Shown piece by piece: positions 35,832 through 44,263 of a DNA stretch of 64,000 bases (position 1 is its first letter; each line of letters opens with the position of its first letter). The position numbers and the translations under genes are program-made. The notes under the pieces were generated by a model. That model saw nothing but the letters and a program-made list of their open reading frames with translations, did not search any database and was not told the origin of the DNA. The stretch comes from Alteromonas sp047556435 (GTDB taxonomy: Bacteria; Pseudomonadota; Gammaproteobacteria; Enterobacterales; Alteromonadaceae): positions 868,001-932,000 of the forward strand of contig NZ_CP180210.1 of the NCBI RefSeq assembly GCF_047556435.1, read 5' to 3'.

Positions 35832-36464
35832 ATGAGCAATGTATCTGTAGATGCAAAAGAGTCTGCACAAACTGACAACCAGCCCAAAGACAATACTCGT
35901 CGCCGCTTCCTCACGGTTGCGACATCAGTAGTTGGTGGCGTTGGTGTCGTTGGTGCTGCAGTGCCTTTTGTTGCGTCCTGGAATCCGAGCGCAAAAGCGA
36001 AAGCGGCCGGTGCTGACGTTGAAGTGGACATCAGTGCGATTGAGCCTGGTCAGCTAATTCGTGTAATGTGGCGAAGCAAACCTGTGTGGATTGTTCGTCG
36101 TACGCCGGAAATCCTGGGCGAGTTGGCTAAGCACGAAGATAAGCTGAAAGATCCCAATTCTGAAGCAGAACAGCAGCCAGCATTTGCACAGAACCAGTAT
36201 CGCTCATTAAAAGAAGAGTATCTGATACTTGTCGGTATCTGTACTCACCTGGGTTGCTCTCCACAGCATCTCAAAGATGGTGCATTTGAAGAGATCGTTG
36301 AAGGGGTTCCTGACGGTTTCTTCTGTCCATGTCACGGCTCAAAGTTTGATATGGCAGGTCGCGTATTTCAAAACGTACCGGCTCCACTAAACCTGGTGGT
36401 GCCTCCTTATCAGTTCGTTGATGACAATACCGTTATCATCGGCTCAGAAGCGGAGGTTGCGTAA
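35832..36464 (+). CDS. petA: Ubiquinol-cytochrome c reductase iron-sulfur (Rieske) subunit
   Basis: Carries the [2Fe-2S] cluster of the cytochrome bc1 complex and passes electrons from ubiquinol to cytochrome c1. A twin-arginine signal-anchor RRRFL at residues 23-27 precedes the membrane helix (SVVGGVGVVGAAVPF). The cluster boxes CTHLGC and CPCHGSKF with the Pro loop are complete. I start at the ATG at 35832, eight bases after GGAG; the ATG at 35826 is only two bases from it. Length 210 residues. The petB ATG begins two bases after its stop codon. Confidence 0.96.
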   Translation: MSNVSVDAKESAQTDNQPKDNTRRRFLTVATSVVGGVGVVGAAVPFVASWNPSAKAKAAGADVEVDISAIEPGQLIRVMWRSKPVWIVRRTPEILGELAKHEDKLKDPNSEAEQQPAFAQNQYRSLKEEYLILVGICTHLGCSPQHLKDGAFEEIVEGVPDGFFCPCHGSKFDMAGRVFQNVPAPLNLVVPPYQFVDDNTVIIGSEAEVA

Positions 36465-36465
36465 C

Positions 36466-37731
36466 ATGTCTGGTTTCCTAGCATGGATTGAAGAACGTAT
36501 CCCAATGATGCGCGTTGCCAATATGCACGCCATCCAATACCCAGCTCCCCGTAACATGAACTTCTGGTACGTATTTGGCTTTTTGGCCACTATCGTACTG
36601 GTAAACCAGATTGTTACAGGTATCTGGCTGACAATGAATTTTGAACCGTCTGCAGAACGTGCATTCGCCTCAGTCGAGTACATCATGCGTGAGGTCGATT
36701 ACGGTTGGATCATCCGTTACATGCACAGTACTGGCGCGTCAGCGTTCTTTATTGTGGTCTATATGCACATGTTCCGCGGTATGATTTACGGTTCTTACCA
36801 AAAGCCCCGCGAACTGTTGTGGGTGTTTGGTATGTTTATCTACCTGGCCCTGATGGCTGAAGCCTTTATGGGTTATGTATTGCCTTGGGGACAAATGTCC
36901 TACTGGGGAGCGCAGGTAATCGTATCGCTGTTCGGTGCGATTCCGGTCATAGGTCCTGATCTGGTTATCTGGATCCAGGGTGACTATGTAATTTCAGGTG
37001 CTACCCTGAACCGCTTCTTTGCGCTTCACGTGATCGCCTTACCGCTGGTTATTGTTATTCTGGTATTCCTGCATATTATCGCACTACACGAAGTCGGTTC
37101 TAACAACCCGGATGGCGTGGCTATCAAGCATAAAAAAGGCTCATTGCCTGAATCTGAGAAGACGCCTTACCAGATTCATGAGTACTACACCAGCAAGTAC
37201 GATATTGCTGATGACGTGGTGCCGTTCTTCCCGCACATCGTGCTGAAGGACCTGGTTGCGTTCTGTATCTTCCTGTTTGCGTTTACTTACGTCATGTTTT
37301 TCGCGCCGGAAATGGGCGGGAAATTCCTTGAGCATCCTAACTTTGAAATTGCGAACCCCCTGAAGACGCCTGAGCATATCTTCCCGGTATGGTACTTCAC
37401 GCCGTTCTACGCCATCCTGAAAGCCGTTCCTGATAAGCTGATGGGTGTACTGGCGATGTTTGGTGCGATTGCCGCGTTGTTTGCGTTACCTTGGGTAGAC
37501 CGAGGTCGTGTGAAGTCATGGCGCTATCGCAGTGGTCTGCACAAAGTGAACCTGATTCTGTTTGCGATTGTTTTTGTATTCCTGGGTTACCTGGGTGGCA
37601 CTCCGCAAGAGAACTGGAAAATCATCGCTTCACAAGTTGCTACCGTGCTTTATTTCGGTTTCTTTGTCGCGTTGTTCCTGTACAGCAAGAACGAAAATAC
37701 CAAACCTGTACCAGCGAGGATCCCTAAATGA
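36466..37731 (+). CDS. petB: Cytochrome b subunit of the bc1 complex
   Basis: Membrane core of complex III, with both haems b and the two quinone sites. About eight membrane helices. The axial histidines lie in helix B (YMHSTGASAFFIVVYMHMF) and helix D (NRFFALHVIALPL and VFLHIIALHEVGSNNP); the Qo-site PEWY motif is PVWY here (HIFPVWYFTPFYAI), as in many proteobacteria with PDWY or PVWY variants. I start at 36466, right after petA, with GGAG upstream; the frame remains open inside petA. Length 421 residues. Overlaps petC by four bases. Confidence 0.95.
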   Translation: MSGFLAWIEERIPMMRVANMHAIQYPAPRNMNFWYVFGFLATIVLVNQIVTGIWLTMNFEPSAERAFASVEYIMREVDYGWIIRYMHSTGASAFFIVVYMHMFRGMIYGSYQKPRELLWVFGMFIYLALMAEAFMGYVLPWGQMSYWGAQVIVSLFGAIPVIGPDLVIWIQGDYVISGATLNRFFALHVIALPLVIVILVFLHIIALHEVGSNNPDGVAIKHKKGSLPESEKTPYQIHEYYTSKYDIADDVVPFFPHIVLKDLVAFCIFLFAFTYVMFFAPEMGGKFLEHPNFEIANPLKTPEHIFPVWYFTPFYAILKAVPDKLMGVLAMFGAIAALFALPWVDRGRVKSWRYRSGLHKVNLILFAIVFVFLGYLGGTPQENWKIIASQVATVLYFGFFVALFLYSKNENTKPVPARIPK

Positions 37732-38462
37732 AAAAACTGATGTGCTTTCTGGCGTTCTTTCTGCCGGGTATGGCAATGGCCGCAGGTGGCAATGTCCACC
37801 TGGATGAAGCGCCAATTGATTTAACGGATAAAGCCTCGCTTCAGCGTGGTGCCAAGTTGTTCATGAACTACTGCCTGGGCTGTCACTCGATGCAGTATCA
37901 ACGTTATCAGCGTACGTTCAAAGACTTGGGCATTTCAGATGAGTTGGGTGAACAGTACCTGCAGTTTACTGGTGAAAAGGTGACGGATTACATCACCCGT
38001 GCTATGCCTGAAGAATCAGCTGCTGGCTGGTTCGGTGCAGCGCCACCGGATCTGACGCTGGTAGCCCGAGTTCGTGGTGAAGACTGGATTTATACATACC
38101 TGCGTTCTTTTTATAAAGATGAAAGCCGTCCGTTCGGTGTAAACAATAAGGTGTTCCCGGAAGTCGGCATGCCTCATGTTTTAGAACCGCTTCAGGGGAT
38201 CCCTCGTGAGACTACTGAAGAAGTGATGGTAGACGGTGAAATGGTGGAGCGCTACGTCGGCATCAAGTCTGATGGCACTGGCTCCATGTCTCCGGGTGAG
38301 TATGACCAGGCAGTTGCTGATATTGTCAACTTCCTGGAGTATACCGGAGAACCTTCCAAACTGGACTCACACCGTATTGGTAAGTGGGTACTGGTATTTA
38401 TCGTGGTGCTGTTTGTATTTGTTTACTTGCTGAAGAAAGATTACTGGCGAGAAGTGCACTAA
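37728..38462 (+). CDS. petC: Cytochrome c1 subunit of the bc1 complex
   Basis: Haem c protein that receives electrons from the Rieske protein. Signal peptide at about residues 1-18 (ending AMA). The haem-binding motif CLGCH is at residues 49-53. The sixth ligand methionine is likely in the GMPHVLEPL region. A C-terminal membrane anchor (VLVFIVVLFVFVYLLKK) follows. Length 244 residues. Overlaps petB by four bases and ends the operon at the terminator behind it. Confidence 0.96.
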   Translation: MKKLMCFLAFFLPGMAMAAGGNVHLDEAPIDLTDKASLQRGAKLFMNYCLGCHSMQYQRYQRTFKDLGISDELGEQYLQFTGEKVTDYITRAMPEESAAGWFGAAPPDLTLVARVRGEDWIYTYLRSFYKDESRPFGVNNKVFPEVGMPHVLEPLQGIPRETTEEVMVDGEMVERYVGIKSDGTGSMSPGEYDQAVADIVNFLEYTGEPSKLDSHRIGKWVLVFIVVLFVFVYLLKKDYWREVH

Positions 38463-38489
38463 ACGTCACGGTTTTTATGTATAATAGTG

Positions 38490-38514
38490 AAGGGGGCATC
38501 TCGCCCCCTTTTTT
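38490..38514 (+). terminator. Intrinsic terminator after petABC
   Basis: Stem AAGGGGGC/GCCCCCTT with a five-base loop and a T run. A TATAAT at 38480-38485 just before it may be a -10 box for sspA, in which case transcripts from it would have to cross the hairpin. Confidence 0.88.
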
Positions 38515-38577
38515 AGCATTTGATAGTTAGCCCGGTCGCCTTTCCGGGTTTCGATATTTCTCGACGGAGGAAACTTA

Positions 38578-39210
38578 ATGGCCGTAGCCGCGAATAAACG
38601 TTCAATTATGACGTTGTTCTCTGACACCATTGACATTTACAGTCATCAGGTTCGTATTGTTTTAGCAGAGAAAGGTGTGGGTGTTGAGATCAGCTATACT
38701 GATCCAACCAACTTGCCTGAAGATCTGATTGACCTGAACCCTTACGGTACGGTTCCAACGCTGGTGGACCGAGAGCTGGTACTGTATCACTCTCATATCA
38801 TCATGGAATACCTGGACGAGCGTTTTCCGCATCCTCCGCTGATGCCTGTTTACCCTGTATCCCGTGGTCAGAGTCGTCTGATGATGCACCGCATTGAGCA
38901 AGACTGGTATTCACTGGCAGAGAAAATTTTCCGTGGCGAAGGCGATGTCGATGCGGCGCGTAATGATCTTCGTGAAGCGCTGTTGGCACTGGGGCCGGTA
39001 TTTGCTGAAATGCCGTACTTTATGAATGAAGAATTCAGCCTGGTAGATTGCTACCTGGCACCGCTGTTATGGCGTCTTCCGCTATTAGGTATCGAACTTA
39101 ACGGTGCGGGTGCGAAAGAAGTCCATGCGTACATGAATCGCCTCTTTTCACGCACTGCATTTAAAGCCTCTCTGACGGATCAGGAACGCGAGATCCACAA
39201 CCCGTTATGA
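38578..39210 (+). CDS. sspA: Stringent starvation protein A
   Basis: RNA-polymerase-associated protein with a glutathione S-transferase fold that lacks GST activity; it helps survival in stationary phase and under acid stress. The N-terminal thioredoxin-like domain with TLFSDTIDIYSHQVRIVLAE and NPYGTVPTLVDRELVLY is followed by the helical domain. The AGGAGG-like site ACGGAGGAA lies eight bases before the ATG. Length 210 residues. Overlaps sspB by four bases and follows petABC, the usual place in gammaproteobacteria. Confidence 0.95.
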   Translation: MAVAANKRSIMTLFSDTIDIYSHQVRIVLAEKGVGVEISYTDPTNLPEDLIDLNPYGTVPTLVDRELVLYHSHIIMEYLDERFPHPPLMPVYPVSRGQSRLMMHRIEQDWYSLAEKIFRGEGDVDAARNDLREALLALGPVFAEMPYFMNEEFSLVDCYLAPLLWRLPLLGIELNGAGAKEVHAYMNRLFSRTAFKASLTDQEREIHNPL

Positions 39211-39668
39211 CATCAATGACTTCTAATCAACCGTATCTGTTGCGTGCGTTCTTTGACTGGATCGTCGACAATGAACTGACGCCTTACATTGTCGTAGACG
39301 CACGTAATGAATTGGTGGAAGTACCGCAGGAGTTCGTGAAAGATGGTCAGATTGTCCTGAACATCTCTCCCTCTGCCTGTGTGAATTTTTATCTGGATAC
39401 GGATGGCTTGTCGTTTCAGGCTCGTTTCGGCGGTCAACCACGTCGTATCAGCATGCCATGCCAGGCTGTGATGGCGATTTATGCCCGCGAAAATGGCGCT
39501 GGCACTGTGTTCGCTACAGAAGACGAAATGGTGCCCGCGGCTGAATCACAGTCTGATCAAAGTCAGGATCCTTCAGCACCAAAAGCGGTTGACGAAAATA
39601 CGGATAAGCAGGCCGATGCGCCTGTTCCTCCCAAAAAAGGCAAACCTTCGCTGAAGGTCATAAAATAA
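39207..39668 (+). CDS. sspB: ClpXP adaptor SspB
   Basis: Delivers ssrA-tagged proteins and other substrates to ClpXP. The globular part begins NQPYLLRAFFDWIVDNELTP and includes the substrate-binding strands (QIVLNISPSACVNF). A long acidic, glutamine-rich linker follows, then the C-terminal ClpX-binding tail KPSLKVIK, equivalent to PALRVVK in E. coli. Length 153 residues. Its ATG overlaps the sspA stop codon. Confidence 0.95.
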   Translation: MTSMTSNQPYLLRAFFDWIVDNELTPYIVVDARNELVEVPQEFVKDGQIVLNISPSACVNFYLDTDGLSFQARFGGQPRRISMPCQAVMAIYARENGAGTVFATEDEMVPAAESQSDQSQDPSAPKAVDENTDKQADAPVPPKKGKPSLKVIK

Positions 39669-39670
39669 GA

Positions 39671-39698
39671 AAAAGTCCGGTTCTTACCGGACTTTTTT
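39671..39698 (+). terminator. Intrinsic terminator after sspAB
   Basis: Ten-base-pair stem AAAAGTCCGG/CCGGACTTTT with a six-base loop and six T residues, starting three bases after the sspB stop. Confidence 0.92.
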
Positions 39699-39976
39699 GT
39701 GCTGTTAACCACGCAATTAATCCCGTCGCCTTATCACTGTCATGCAGTTAACGCTGTTGTCTCACTTTGCCAGTTACACAAATCAGGTTCTTTTGCGCAC
39801 GCCGTGACCCGATGCGACGCGGGTCAGAGTCATTTTGACTTTGAATAGTGTAAGCAGACGTACACCGGCTTCGCGGTAAACTGGCAGAGACGGTCGAGAT
39901 GTTTGGGCATTAACTAAAAAAAATAGGTACCGCAACTGCGCCAGAACTAACACTGCCGTGGTGAGTCTGTGTACTT
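39699..39976. other. 278-base gap between sspB and mgtE (convergent)
   Basis: No gene. A hairpin TGACCCG/CGGGTCA at 39805-39826 has no T tract on either side. No confident terminator for mgtE is seen. Confidence 0.4.
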
Positions 39977-41335
39977 TTATATAAGAAACAGGGTTGCTGT
40001 GCCCAAAAAGGCAAAAATGCCTACCACATCGGTAATTGTGGTGAGGATCACGCTACCGGCAAGCGCCGGGTCAATCTTCAGTTTCTTCATTATGATGGGT
40101 AACGTGGCACCGGAAAGTGCAGCTGCAATCATATTCACCAACATGGCAAAGGCGATAATTACCCCAAGCATGGCGTCTTGCTTCCATAAGGCGATAACCG
40201 AGGCGATGAGGACGGCCCAGATAACACCATTTAAAAAGCCCACAGCGAGCTCTTTGCTTACCAGCCAGCGAGAGTTACTGGCATTAACATGACCCAGCGC
40301 CATACCACGAATCACCAGCGTCAGTGTCTGGTTACCGGCAACACCGCCCATGCTTGGCACAATCGTGTTTAAAATTGCCAGCACCGCCAGTTGACTTAGC
40401 GTGGCCTCAAATAAATCACTCACCGCTGCCGCTAACAGCGCCGTCACTAAATTTACACCCAGCCAGATAGAACGACGTTTCGTACTTTGCAGCACAGGAG
40501 CGAAGGTATCTTCCTCGTCATCCAGACCGGCCATACTCATCATTGAGTGCTCAGCATCCTCACGAATAATGTCTACAACATCATCGATGGTAATGCGACC
40601 AACAAGACGATGCTTTTCATCAACAACAGGGGCAGACAGCCAGTTGTATCGCTCGAACATGCTGGCGACCTCATCATCCTGCATGTTAACCGGTATGGCT
40701 TCTGCCTCTTCATCCATGACATCCAGCACTTTGTCATCCGGATCGGCAGTCAGCAGGCGGGCAACAGGCACAATTCCTACCAGGTTATCGGTGCGGTTTA
40801 CGACGTAAAACGTATCGGTGTTCTCGGGCAGGTCACCCTTAAGGCGAATGTAACGAAGTACGACATCTACCGTAACATCAGGGCGCAGGGTAATGGTGTC
40901 GGTGTTCATGATGAACCCGGCGGTCTCCTCACCGTAAGACAGTGCCTGCTCTGCACGATGACGATCCTGTGCATCCATTGACTGCAGAATGTCCTGCAAG
41001 ACCTCATCTGGCAAACTGCTGAGTGTTTCGGCCAGATCGTCGGTATCCATTTCTTCCAGAGCATCGACCACATTTGCCGGTATCATTTTTGTAATGATGC
41101 CGTTACGCACTTCTTCTGAAAGTTCTTCGAGAATATCGCCGTGGATGTCAGCGTCGATTAGATCCCACAGCTCGTCGCGGGTCTTGGTTGGACTGGATTC
41201 GAGAATTAAAGCAACATCAGAGGGGGGCAGCTCGTGCAACAGCTTGCGAACAGAAACAAATCGACCTGTGGACAGCGCCGCGTTAAGTTGTCGCAGCTGA
41301 CTTTGAGCATATTTTGATTCAACTGCTTCCGCCAC
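39977..41335 (-). CDS. mgtE: Magnesium transporter MgtE
   Basis: Gated magnesium channel of the inner membrane. Order: N domain of helical repeats (LLHELPPSDVALIL, LEEMDTDDLAETLSSLPD), tandem CBS domains that sense magnesium (GIVPVARLLTADPDD, VGRITIDDVVDIIRED), a connecting helix and five membrane helices with the pore segment GVAGNQTLTLVIRGMALG. Length 452 residues. The HTH regulator gene lies about 105 bases upstream on the same strand. No magnesium riboswitch was recognised in that gap. Confidence 0.95.
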   Translation of the reverse strand: MAEAVESKYAQSQLRQLNAALSTGRFVSVRKLLHELPPSDVALILESSPTKTRDELWDLIDADIHGDILEELSEEVRNGIITKMIPANVVDALEEMDTDDLAETLSSLPDEVLQDILQSMDAQDRHRAEQALSYGEETAGFIMNTDTITLRPDVTVDVVLRYIRLKGDLPENTDTFYVVNRTDNLVGIVPVARLLTADPDDKVLDVMDEEAEAIPVNMQDDEVASMFERYNWLSAPVVDEKHRLVGRITIDDVVDIIREDAEHSMMSMAGLDDEEDTFAPVLQSTKRRSIWLGVNLVTALLAAAVSDLFEATLSQLAVLAILNTIVPSMGGVAGNQTLTLVIRGMALGHVNASNSRWLVSKELAVGFLNGVIWAVLIASVIALWKQDAMLGVIIAFAMLVNMIAAALSGATLPIIMKKLKIDPALAGSVILTTITDVVGIFAFLGTATLFLI

Positions 41336-41440
41336 CGTCTGCTCCGCCTAACTGACTGATTATTAATGTGGTATAGGATATCGCACTATCCCCGATGCTG
41401 TCATGGTAATTCACAGTGAGGGCCAGCATTTCTCTGGCTT

Positions 41441-42190
41441 TCAGTTGTCTTCCTGTGGTTCACGGCGCATATTCTCAAATAACGACGGCTCCCAGGGGCG
41501 CATCGCCATTAGCAGGCCCATATGGGTGCGTGCTTTCACCGGTAGCGCTCTGTCCTCTTCATTTAACTGTGCGGCTTCGTGGGTTATCTGATTCAGTCTT
41601 CGCTGGATAATTTCCACTGAGGTGGGTGAGTAGCGCCCGCGCAAATAAAAACGAAACGTCCAGGGCTCATTCTTTTTTGGTGACATAAACTTCACCATCA
41701 CTTCCTGTTCCATAAATCGTTCTAGCGGCCCTCCGGGGATCCAGCGAAAGTCCTGGGCAATCAATAACCGGTAACGGTTGTCGGGAAGGAGCTCGATCAG
41801 TTTTAGACGGTCCAGCCTGGCAAGCAAACGGATGGTGTCAGTTTCTGAAATTGCGTAATAGCTGACAATGTCGTCAAACGACCATCCATCACGCACACAC
41901 ACAGCGGCCAACAACAGTCTGGGATCGTCGAGCAACGTATTTTCCTGCTCCACAGAAAGCTGTGACAGCCGCTGACGTTGCTTTTCTGCCGTGGCGAACA
42001 GGTCACTTAAGGTCATCGATAGCATGTGGCAGATAGCTTCAAGACGTTCCAGCGAAAAGCGCTGTTGGGCAAAACTGCGCTTAACACTGGCCTCGCTGAT
42101 GTTGAGTTGCTCTGCTACCTGTTTATAGGTGAAATTTTGCTCTCTCAGACAGCGTTTAAGGATGCGCGTTAGTTGGGAAATTTGACTCAT
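41441..42190 (-). CDS. HTH (Xre-type) transcription regulator with unknown C-terminal domain
   Basis: A 249-residue regulator. The N-terminal helix-turn-helix at about residues 15-70 reads FTYKQVAEQLNISEASVKRS and continues with SLERLEAICHMLSMTLSDLF, a standard Xre/Cro fold. The remaining 170 residues hold a predicted winged-helix-like segment (DGWSFDDIVSYYAISETDT) and a beta-rich part, with no sensor family I recognise. It lies between mgtE on its own strand and the divergent small secreted protein/DUF2145 set, so either may be its target. ATG at 42190, no strong binding site. Confidence 0.75.
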   Translation of the reverse strand: MSQISQLTRILKRCLREQNFTYKQVAEQLNISEASVKRSFAQQRFSLERLEAICHMLSMTLSDLFATAEKQRQRLSQLSVEQENTLLDDPRLLLAAVCVRDGWSFDDIVSYYAISETDTIRLLARLDRLKLIELLPDNRYRLLIAQDFRWIPGGPLERFMEQEVMVKFMSPKKNEPWTFRFYLRGRYSPTSVEIIQRRLNQITHEAAQLNEEDRALPVKARTHMGLLMAMRPWEPSLFENMRREPQEDN

Positions 42191-42326
42191 AAGTATAAAA
42201 AATTGATACCCATGGGCTCATTATAATCGACATTTTACAAAGTGGTTTATTTATTTGCTCCTTCCTCGTAGCGTAGAGCGTGTTGAACGGCATGAGCCGC
42301 TCGCGAATCTCAAAGGAGAGAGGACT

Positions 42327-42644
42327 ATGAAAGCACGATATCTGGTTTTAGCAACGCTACTGACGGGCGGTTATGTACAGGCGGACGATTCGACAGGACA
42401 CAGCGGGAAAGCGTCAAAGCACAGTGCAATTGCGGCCTCTCAGGGCACTGCGGTATCGGTAGCTGTAGGCAGCGCTGTAATGGCATCACCCATCGTAATC
42501 AGTGGTGCCGCAGTGTCAGCAGCACACGAGGCGTCACATAAGCAGGATACACCGAACAGGCTCGTTATTACTGAAACTGTCATTACGGTTGATGCTGCAC
42601 CGAATGTGGCCATTACCGCGCGCCAGACTGACAAAAAGGAGTAA
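42327..42644 (+). CDS. Small secreted protein upstream of DUF2145
   Basis: A 105-residue exported protein with a signal peptide of about 19 residues (LVLATLLTGGYVQA). The mature part opens with DDSTGHSGKASKHSAIAASQ and continues with an Ala/Ser/Val-rich stretch that could be a hairpin of two amphipathic or weakly hydrophobic helices, then VITETVITVDAAPNVAIT. GGAGAG lies six to eight bases before the chosen ATG. Four bases separate it from the DUF2145 gene. From memory, similar small HSxKASKHS-type proteins sit before DUF2145 genes in other gammaproteobacteria, but I cannot verify this here. No known function. Confidence 0.65.
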   Translation: MKARYLVLATLLTGGYVQADDSTGHSGKASKHSAIAASQGTAVSVAVGSAVMASPIVISGAAVSAAHEASHKQDTPNRLVITETVITVDAAPNVAITARQTDKKE

Positions 42645-42647
42645 ACC

Positions 42648-43451
42648 ATGCGCAGATTACTTGCTGTTCTCGTGATCTTGAACTTTCTTCCTTTTGCCGA
42701 GGCAGGAAGCCAGGCTGCACAGCCATCGACTTTTGCTCCTGACGCTATTGCCAGTTTCTCTAAAAATGTGGAGCGAGAATTGGCCGAACGGGGGGCATAC
42801 GTAGCAATTCTGGCGCGCCAGGGGCGACCGCCGGAAGAGATGCCGCAAGGCATCACCTTTACCCATACAGCCATTGCTATTTATTCTGATATTGCCCTCA
42901 GTGATGGCTCTAAGGCTAAAGGCTACGCTATTCACAACCTCTATCAAAAGCCACAAAACCTGGATATCAGTGAACTGGTGACAGACTATCCGGTAGACTT
43001 TTTCTGGGGCGCCCATGCGTTGAAAGCAGGTATTATTATTCCCTCGCATGAGTTGCAAATTGCTATACTGACACTTTTTCATAATGATCAGGTTGCCGGG
43101 TTGCACAACCCTGCTTACTCGGTTATTGCAAACCCGTTTAATTCCACGTACCAGAATTGCACGGAATATACCCTGGATATCATTAATGCCGCGATCTATG
43201 GGACAACCGATAAGGCGCGCCTGAAAGCGAACGCACAAGCCTACTTTTCGCCTGAGAAAGTACACATGAGTCGTTTCAAACTTGCTCTGGGAGGCATGTT
43301 TGCTGATGGAGTCAGCGTGTCTGACCATGGTCGTACCATCAGTACCACAACATTTACCACGATAGGCGCATACCTGAGTCAGTATGGATTAGCTGAAGCC
43401 GTGTACATGCTGGATGATTCAGGCCAGAAAATCTCATTGTTAAAAGGATAA
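42648..43451 (+). CDS. Secreted DUF2145 protein, possible permuted NlpC/P60-like fold
   Basis: A 267-residue exported protein of the DUF2145 family. Signal peptide at about residues 1-19 (ending FAEAG). Two candidate catalytic residues are placed as in circularly permuted papain-like enzymes: His73 in FTHTAIAIYSD and Cys171 in NSTYQNCTEYTLD, the latter preceded by asparagine and followed by glutamate. If so it would be a periplasmic peptidase or amidase; this is inference from motif order. It is preceded by the small secreted protein and followed five bases later by the YiaA-like gene, so the three are probably one operon. Confidence 0.7.
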   Translation: MRRLLAVLVILNFLPFAEAGSQAAQPSTFAPDAIASFSKNVERELAERGAYVAILARQGRPPEEMPQGITFTHTAIAIYSDIALSDGSKAKGYAIHNLYQKPQNLDISELVTDYPVDFFWGAHALKAGIIIPSHELQIAILTLFHNDQVAGLHNPAYSVIANPFNSTYQNCTEYTLDIINAAIYGTTDKARLKANAQAYFSPEKVHMSRFKLALGGMFADGVSVSDHGRTISTTTFTTIGAYLSQYGLAEAVYMLDDSGQKISLLKG

Positions 43452-43456
43452 ACACT

Positions 43457-43918
43457 ATGACTATGCCAACCAAAGCGTTTCGAATTGCCGCGATAGGGGC
43501 GTTAATTGTCGGTGCCGGTGCGTATTGCATAGGGCTGCTAAATGCACCGATGGCGCTTAATGAAAAGGGATACTATTTTGCTATATTGCTGATGGCGTTA
43601 TTTTCAGCTGTGTCGCTACAAAAAACAATCAGAGACAAGATGGAAGGAATCAAAACCACCGCCATATATTTGTTGCTTTGCTGGATTGCTACTGGTGCAT
43701 CGATAGTTCTGCTATGCGCAGGGTTATTTAACGCCGAATTACTACTGAGTGAAAAAGGCTTTTTCGGAATGGCTTTTACGCTAAGTCTGTTCTCGGCCGT
43801 GACAGTGCAGAAAAATGTCAGAGATTGTGCTGGTGTTGCGGATAACGCTGAGGCAGTACCCGCGACGACGGCCGAAGACTCTATACACTCTGACGGCGAG
43901 TTGCCTTGTCAACAGTAA
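43457..43918 (+). CDS. YiaA-like inner-membrane protein (YiaA/YiaB two-helix repeats)
   Basis: A 153-residue membrane protein with two copies of the yiaAB domain (PF05360), each two helices. The first repeat has LNEKGYYFAILLMALFSAVS and QKTIRDKMEGI, the second LSEKGFFGMAFTLSLFSAVT and QKNVRD. It matches E. coli YiaA closely across its length, with a different hydrophilic C-terminal tail. Function unknown. Last gene of the set starting at 42327, closed by a terminator. Confidence 0.85.
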   Translation: MTMPTKAFRIAAIGALIVGAGAYCIGLLNAPMALNEKGYYFAILLMALFSAVSLQKTIRDKMEGIKTTAIYLLLCWIATGASIVLLCAGLFNAELLLSEKGFFGMAFTLSLFSAVTVQKNVRDCAGVADNAEAVPATTAEDSIHSDGELPCQQ

Positions 43919-43923
43919 AACCC

Positions 43924-43951
43924 AAAAGCCCCGGTAAATGCCGGGGCTTTA
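43924..43951. terminator. Bidirectional terminator between yiaA-like gene and ptsO
   Basis: Stem AAAGCCCCGG/CCGGGGCTTT with a six-base loop lies between two convergent genes. T runs are short on both strands (three plus; four minus). Confidence 0.75.
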
Positions 43952-43990
43952 AATGAATAACTCTACTTGCTGAAACTACTCTGCTACTGA

Positions 43991-44263
43991 TTACTCTTCT
44001 TCATTAAACTTGCCATCTATCAGAGAAGCGATGGCTTCCAGCGCCTCTTCAGCATCTTCCCCATCGCTGATAATTTCAACTTGCTCGCCCTGGTGACTTT
44101 CTAACATCATTAACCCCAATACGCTGTTAGCGTCGGCTTCTTTTTCGCCTTTAAGCAGCGTCACTTTAGCGTCAAATTTATTGGCCACCTGCACCAGTTG
44201 CGTAGCGGCTCTGGCGTGAAGGCCGAGTTTATTCACGATGGTAACGGTTTTACTGGTCTTCAT
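43991..44263 (-). CDS. ptsO: Nitrogen-PTS phosphocarrier NPr
   Basis: HPr-like protein of the regulatory PTS that passes phosphate from EI-Ntr to EIIA-Ntr. The phosphorylated His16 sits in KLGLHARAATQLV. The regulatory region around residue 46 reads NSVLGLMML. I start at the ATG at 44263, whose A is the last base of the rapZ stop codon (TAATG), with GGGAG upstream; the longer frame lies inside rapZ. Length 90 residues. Distal gene of the rpoN cluster. Confidence 0.95.
   Translation of the reverse strand: MKTSKTVTIVNKLGLHARAATQLVQVANKFDAKVTLLKGEKEADANSVLGLMMLESHQGEQVEIISDGEDAEEALEAIASLIDGKFNEEE

Noticed and set aside
39805..39826. Hairpin TGACCCG/CGGGTCA as terminator of mgtE
   Set aside because: No T tract on either strand, and it lies about 150 bases from the mgtE stop codon.
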